DNA of 64,000 nucleotides from Chaetoderma sp. LZ-2023a (Eukaryota > Mollusca > Caudofoveata > Chaetodermatida > Chaetodermatidae), in NCBI GenBank assembly GCA_034401795.1, contig CM067360.1:122436430-122500429 (forward strand), read 5' to 3'. Shown here in pieces: positions 57,271 to 64,000 of this stretch. The notes under the pieces are model-generated. The model was not told where the DNA came from and did not search any database. It worked only from the letters and a program-made list of their open reading frames with translations. The stretch's first letter is position 1, and the number at the start of each line of letters is the position of its first letter. The position numbers and the translations under genes were made by a program.

Positions 57271-59690
57271 ATTAGCGTATTCATATACGTATCTAACCAT
57301 ATGGGTGAACTTCTGGGGTCGAACCTATTGCAAACAGTGTGGTACAGAAAATCGTTGATCTGACAGAATTTGCGCCAATTTTCGGTATTGAATTGTGTAC
57401 TATGAAATTACGTTCCTGTAGAATTTTTTTTAATTCGGAATACAACTAGCATATTTCCTATAAGTATTTGTGTGTGAAATTCTAGGGGTGAGCGTATTGC
57501 AATGAAAACCATGAATTATCCTAAGTTTGAGCTTATTTACGTTATGAAATTTTTAAATCTCACTACGTCGTAAGCTTATGCCTATACCTATCTAAACATA
57601 TGGGTGATATTCTGGGCCGAACCCTTTATGAGCGATATGTCAGGACATATCGACACCTATCTGAATGTGGTGAATGTGAACCAACCATATTACAATGGGG
57701 CCATATGGCGAATATGTAACAACATATTACCAAATTACTTGATGGTAGAATCGTGCAAAAGCAAAGCTATATGTAAAAATTGATTACAAACTGAGATTCT
57801 AATACTGAATATAGTAAATTGTTGGCATTTGACAACTGTCCGTGACTACTAAATTGAATATTACGAAATTACTACATGGTAGAAATCTCAAGATTCATTA
57901 GCGTATTCATATCCCTATCTAACCATATGGGTGAAATTATGTAACCACACATATTGCAGATGGTAGGGTATTGAAAACCACAGATCTGCCAACATTGGAA
58001 CAAATGTATGTGATGAAATTGCATACTACAAAAATACTTCACGTTCGAATTCTTTTAAATTCCCAATGTAACTAGCATATTCAAACTCCTATACGTCTAT
58101 GTGAGCGAAGTTCTGGAACCGACCATATTACGGGTAGTAGGGCAGTGAAAACCACGAATACACCATCATTTAAGCTAAATTTTGCGTATTAAAATTACTT
58201 CATCTTTAATCTTGAATTTGTTAGATTCGGAATATAACTAGCTTATTAAAACTCAAGTCTATGTGGGGTAGATTATGGAGCTGAACATACTACAGACAAT
58301 AGGGCACTGAAAACTGTGGTGGTTTATTAATACAATGAACCTTTCCAGTTTAGCCCATCTCTAGCTAAACGTCACCCATACCACTCTCGAGTTGGGATCG
58401 ATGGATTTCTGAACTACTAGATGATAAATTTCAAGAAAACTATACAGGTAAGCTGTGGAATATTTTGACACTAAATTGACTGGCTCCTGTGGCGGCCAGT
58501 CAAATTATTTTCAAAATATTCAACAGCATTTTTATTAAATAACAAAAACATAAAATTCGTACGATGTGTCAGATTATTAAGCATTTAAGATGAACTAAAT
58601 CGAGTCAGTCATGACGTCATTATTATGACGTTATCCTATGCATCACTTAATTAATTACGACGTCATATGACGTAATATGATGGATAGACAACCTGAAAAC
58701 GCCCATTAGCAAGTGGTATTAATTACCCTCGCTCCGTCAGAGGATGAGTGTATTGTATTCTGGTCTATGTGCGCTCGGGATGGCAAGGGTCTACAATCTA
58801 TGATTGGCCTTGTTAAAATGTGACCTATAAATACGGGTGCTCTCTTAATACAAGTGGTCCATATTGTGTGGACCACACATTAACAAGTGGTATTAGCCCT
58901 GTAATGTTCAATTTGGTCATGCCAATTTCAATAGAGTTATCCATTTCTAGGTAATTACAAAATTATTACAAATCGAGAACAGACATTCTGATACCGAATA
59001 TAGTAAATTGTTGGCATTTGACAACTGTCCGTGGCTACTAAATTGAATATTCCGAAATTACTACGTGGTAGAAAACTCAAGATTCATTAGCGTGTTCATA
59101 TCGCTATCTAACCATATCGGTGAAATTATGTGGCCAAACCTATTGCAGACAGGTAATAGTAGGGCATTGAAAAGCCGCAGATCTGCCAAAATTGAAACGA
59201 ATTTACGCGATGAAATCGTATACTACGAAATTACTCCACAGTCGAATTTTTTTAAATTCCCAATATAACTATCGTATTCAAATCCCTCTACGTCTATGTG
59301 AGCGAAGTTCTGGAGCCCACCATATTACATACAGATTGTAGGGCACCGAAAAGCATGAAAACCCCAACATTTAAGCCTACTTTTGCCTAATAAAATTTTT
59401 TCATCGAGAATCTTTTAGATTCGGAATATACCTAGTATATTAAGGTTTAAGTCTATGTAGGTGAAATTATGGGGCTAAACATACTACAGACAATAGGGCA
59501 CCGAAAACTGTGAATCACCGGAGATTTAGCGAATTTTCGGTATGAAATTGTGCACTACGAAATTACTTCATGGTAAAAATTTTTTTAACTTCAATCCATA
59601 AATTCACTAGCGTATTGATATACCTATCTAACTATATGGTTGAAATGCTGTGGCCGAATTTCCTGTAGCCCTTCGTAACTTAGCACATGC
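57271..59690. repeat. Satellite-like tandem array with higher-order structure, interrupted
   Basis: Subunits of about 165-178 bp share ACTAGCATATT or TTAGCGTATTC, then ATCTAACCATATGGGTGAAA and GGGCACTGAAAAC. The same subunit type (ATTAGCGTATTCATAT) returns at 57271, 57898, 59086 and 59606. Taking out the element at 58335-58955, this is a higher-order period of about 520-630 bp, or roughly three subunits. Strongly diverged. Confidence 0.8.
58335..58955 (+). mobile_element. Composite HP2 element, copy A
   Basis: An HP2 unit (GAACCTTTCCAGTTTAGC to CCTGAAAACGCCCATT, with hairpin and TGACGTCA words) is followed by a 240-bp segment from AGCAAGTGGTATTAAT to ATCCATTTCTAGGTA. The same combination recurs at 60905-61495. 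Confidence 0.8.
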
Positions 59691-60420
59691 ATAGGCCTAC
59701 ACTTTCGGTTGATTTCTGTATTCAACAATCTGCTACAATATTATTGGCAGCAGTTTTGACTGGAAATTTGGAACATTGGTAGTCTATCAATACTGCTACA
59801 TAATTGCATTGGCCCTACATGGATTTATTCCCACGGATGGATTAAAGATAAAAGGATACTACTGATAATCACACATCCATTCGTATCCCGTGAGGTCTCT
59901 TTCGATACGAGATCGAGAAATGTATCTCGTATGTAGGGGCCTATTGAGTTGCCATTGACGTAGCGATTTCACGATCCAGTATTGCTTTTACAGTCTGCTA
60001 CATAGATAGACTGGGTCCCGGCCTGTCTGGTATCCGAAGTTGAGTCTGTCTAACAGTCTAGTCATTGTGATAACGTAAGAAGATGCCCGGTCATTACATT
60101 AGAGGTGTAGTTTCGAAGAAGCCAAGCCTTTATTTTTAGATGGATCCATTATTGTTAGCGAACTCTGTCTACTTTTTCGCCCTCTACAATATTATTATGC
60201 ATGTTTTTCTTTTGAGATTTACCACACACATAGTACGCCTCAAGACTGTCTGTAACAAGTCTGTAATTTTTGCCCTATCTCGAATGCAACAAATGTGACT
60301 CATACTATAATACAATACGGGAAAGGTTACACAGACATGGTACATCATCGTCGTCCTCATAATTTACTACCCCTGTATTACCTAAATTGAGTCAAGAATA
60401 TGAAAAAAATATTTGGTTAT
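59691..60420. other. No recognised gene
   Basis: No repeat or coding signal recognised. Confidence 0.5.
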
Positions 60421-60424
60421 TGAG

Positions 60425-60603
60425 CACCTATTTGCAGGCCAATGGTCGACTGTTTTGAAGAGTTACTATTGGAATGACTGGCTCAATTATCGAGCCAGTC
60501 ATTTCAGTGGTGAATTTTCAAAAACAATCTCTTGACCTGCAAATTAACATCCTCAAGATCACTGTAGAGGCCGGTTTTGGCGGCCTCCTCATGAAAGGGT
60601 TAA
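60425..60603. repeat. HP1 foldback repeat
   Basis: ATTTGCAGGCCAATGG, CTGGCTCAATTATCGAGCCA loop region and GACCTGCAAATTAACAT; ends with CATGAAAGGGTTAA. Confidence 0.9.
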
Positions 60604-60904
60604 AATACATTAAGAGAAGATGATAAGCTTACATGGGCAGTCGTTGTCGTTGCAATACTTAATACAGGTCTATGATAGCAACAAGTAGGTGGGTAGGGTG
60701 GGGTGGGCTACCAGTCAAAGTATTAAAAAGATATTCGTATAGTTGTCTTTATCTGAGATATTGAAAGTTCGGTGTTAAACATTGTATAGGATTTTGTTAG
60801 AAAAACACACAATTCTGCCCAAGTAAGTCACATCTTGGTGACGGTTGCTTGAAATGACTTCCATAGGCCTAACGTTAGTCAATCGGTCACTGAATCCGGA
60901 TGGT

Positions 60905-61465
60905 ATATTAATACATTAATACCACGCTCGTGTTGATATCGATGGATCTCTGAGCTTCTTGACTATCAATTTCCAGAAAACTATACAGGTAAGGTGTTGA
61001 CTATTTTGAAACCAATTTGACCGGGTGCTGTTGCTGCTTGTAGCAGTAACATCGCCCAGTCAAATTAGTTTCAAAATATTCACCAGCATGTTTTGTAAAT
61101 AGCAAAGATATAAAGACACAACGTGTCGGACTATTAAGTATTTAAGACGGACTAAATTGAGTCAGTCATGACGTCATGATTATGACGTCATCATATACGT
61201 CACGTCGTTGATTATGACATCATATGACGTAATATGATCGATAGACAACATGAAAATGTCCATTAGCAAGTGGTATTAATTATTCTCCCTCCGTCAGAGG
61301 ACGAGTACATTGTATTCAGGGCAACAATCTATGATTGGCCTTGTTAAAATATGTGACCTATAAAATATGGGTGGTCTCTTCATACAAGTGGTCCATATTG
61401 TGTGGGCCACGCATTACCAAGTGGTATTAGCCATGTGATGCTCAATTTGCTCATGACAATTTCAA

Positions 61466-61495
<30 letters not shown>
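60905..61495 (+). mobile_element. Composite HP2 element, copy B
   Basis: Same order as copy A: HP2 hairpin (TGCTGTTGCTGC facing GTAGCAGTAACA), TGACGTCA words, then AGCAAGTGGTATTAAT and the 240-bp tail to GATCCATTTCTAGGTA. Confidence 0.8.
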
Positions 61496-62220
<725 letters not shown>

Positions 62221-62227
62221 ATGTCTA

Positions 62228-62425
62228 ATTGCCGTCCAAGAGACCATTGTGGTTTTTCTTTTGCAATTTACTACTGGAATTATAGGATCGGATATCCAAC
62301 CAGTCATTCCAGTGGTAAACTTTCAAAACAATTAGTTCTCCGGTGAGTAGCTAATGCAAATGGACATTTCTCACGATCACAGCAAGAAGCCATTTGTGGT
62401 CAGTTTGATAGAGTGCTAAAGTGGA
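62228..62425. repeat. HP1 foldback repeat, diverged
   Basis: TGCAATTTACTACTGGAATT faces CATTCCAGTGGTAAACTTTC; the tail AATGGACATTTCTCACGATC follows. Confidence 0.8.
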
Positions 62426-62639
62426 CATATAAGTTCCGTTGGCTGTTTATTAAAATAATTAAGCGGTCATCGCTGCCCAAACTCTATTACAGTCGGACCA
62501 GAACAAATAAGAGAACTTGCCATGAATCACGTGCATGAAGAATGGAGATCTCGCGAGACACAGCCCCAAAATCCCATGCGCGAAATGTCTGCGCCTACGG
62601 TTTGGACCGCGATTCAAGCTGAATTATGTTCTAGCATGT

Positions 62640-64000
62640 TTGATTTGATTTGATTTGATTTATTCTCTTGGTAAATATTATAAATTACAATATGATAACA
62701 GGGAGTCCACTTGAGGCTGTGCCTATTAGCTTGTGGACCCCTGACATAAAATAACATACAGATTACACATGATTTGACATACGTAGACATAAGGCATTAT
62801 GACAATATATTATACATAACTACAGACAAATAATATAGGATTTGACATAGAAAAAGAGAAAAAAAAAAAAAGAAGAAAAAGACAAGACATTTTACAAACA
62901 TGGTTCACTTGTTTTTTATTGTTCTTCATACTGTGGGTAACATATTTCACTCATTGGAATGGGCTAGGGGATGAAGGGGGTGGGGTGGGGTGGGGGTGGG
63001 GGTGGTGGAGTTCATCCTGTTTCTACTATTTTTTTTTTTTTAGAGCTCTTAGATATGATCAAGTTCTGGATCTGTGTATATCTTGAGGAGTGCTGGTCCA
63101 ATTTGACTCAGAATTTAACACAGAAGCTGCACACTCGCTGAATATTCAGAAAATCCACCGACCGAGAGTTGTTGGTGGCTTAGCAAACCACAGCCCGTGG
63201 TCAAAACACCCATCAAGAGGAGCTATGTCCCTTGGGATGTGTTGTCTGTAAGACCCAGGAGCCAGACATTCACATAAAATATAATATAATAAAATAAATT
63301 AAATTAAATATGATTATGGTTAATGATACAGTAAAGATAGCAATGGCCAACATGATTCTAGGAACAAACTGATTTGGTTATGACGTAAGTAATCTTCTGT
63401 ACACATTTGGAATAGAAGACATTGCTGCCTTATGCAGAAAATTCTCCCACAAATTCCACTAGGTCCAGAATATTCAGCAGTAACGGTACCTTTTATTTTT
63501 TGTAGACAATATGTCAAACCGGAGTATAGAGGCAGGGCAAGAGCAGTAATATCAGTATTGTTAACAGGTGGTTCTTCATGATGAATTACTGGTAATTGCT
63601 GTGGTGTCCGGGCGCATGAAGGTGTGGTAACTAATATATGAGTGAGGTCCAATTACTCGATTTAGTACTTATTAATGAACATTTGTTTAACAATATGTTT
63701 GCAGGAATTTTGACTAATAATCTGTGTACGTGTGTTCGTGTCTGTGTTATTCCAGAGTTGTGTAGCTTGAAAGGATGGTTTTTGTTTTGAGATTTCCATT
63801 CTATTGTATTCTGTGTTAAAGTTGTGTCTAGATCTGGTGTTGTATGCGTGTATTTCAGTGTTTAGGTTAAAGAGAGAGGACAGTGAATTTGGTAGATTAC
63901 CTTTGAAAAAATCTTTTATTATTGTCTAAAATTGGAGATTACCAATATCTTCCAGTTTTAATAAATTTTCTGTCTTGTAAACATTTTGGGCCTCTCCTGT
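62640..64000 (-). mobile_element. CR1/L2-like LINE, 3' part, runs off the window
   Basis: On the minus strand near 63990-63700 the translation reads YKTENLLKLEDIGNLQF, IKDFFKGNLPNSLSSLFNLN, HAYNTRSRHNF and QATQLWNN. This matches the C-terminal end of CR1/Daphne/L2-type LINE reverse transcriptases. An untranslated region follows to about 62642, where AATAAATCAAATCAAATCAA (minus strand) forms the short tandem 3' tail typical of these LINEs. One stop is visible in the coding part. The 5' portion lies beyond 64000. Confidence 0.8.

Overview
The window is genomic DNA from a multicellular animal, probably a marine invertebrate. It is AT-rich and intron-rich, and holds DIRS, LINE, Penelope-like and hAT elements, foldback MITEs and long (TA)n tracts. 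I cannot name the species: an invertebrate deuterostome (amphioxus, hemichordate, echinoderm) or a lophotrochozoan would all fit. There is no sign of bacterial gene organisation.

The only host gene I can support is a plus-strand TM2D3-type gene (TM2 domain-containing protein 3; the family of Drosophila almondex). Four exons are recognisable by protein similarity to the remembered human TM2D3 and by matching intron phases: 16551-16741, 25726-25885, 30450-30525 and 39023-39188 (stop). The signal-peptide exon is not certain; 10611-10698 is a weak candidate. The introns are 9.0, 4.6 and 8.5 kb and consist mostly of mobile DNA.

Three DIRS-type (tyrosine-recombinase) retrotransposon fossils lie in the same orientation as the gene. 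They span about 3643-10030 (upstream of the first sure exon), 18870-25690 (intron between sure exons 1 and 2) and 31144-37977 (last intron). Each has inverted terminal repeats, a gag-like region, reverse transcriptase/RNase H and a tyrosine recombinase. Copies 2 and 3 are close relatives and keep the internal complementary region; copy 1 is a different subfamily with 271-bp inverted repeats. All look broken. All three right ends carry a consensus-like 5' splice site in the sense of the host gene, and copy 2 ends only 35 bp before a TM2D3 exon.

The intron between 25886 and 30449 holds a degenerate tandem repeat split by a 1.45-kb non-autonomous hAT element with a perfect 8-bp target duplication. 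A related hAT-like element (about 13170-15978) is itself split by later insertions.

Downstream of TM2D3 (39.3-64 kb) I see no host gene. The region holds a Penelope-like GIY-YIG fragment between inverted arms (40.03-41.10 kb), a cluster of CGGGTACA motifs before a TATA box (43.48-43.70 kb), a tandem repeat (44.57-45.2 kb) and several LINE remnants (45.5-46.26, 48.2-50.6, 53.98-55.27, 56.6-56.8 and 62.6-64 kb). One LINE is split by a (TA)n tract that contains an AT-rich palindromic MITE (48.86-49.69 kb). A satellite-like array with higher-order structure lies at 57.27-59.69 kb. Two families of foldback repeats (here called HP1 and HP2) recur throughout the window.
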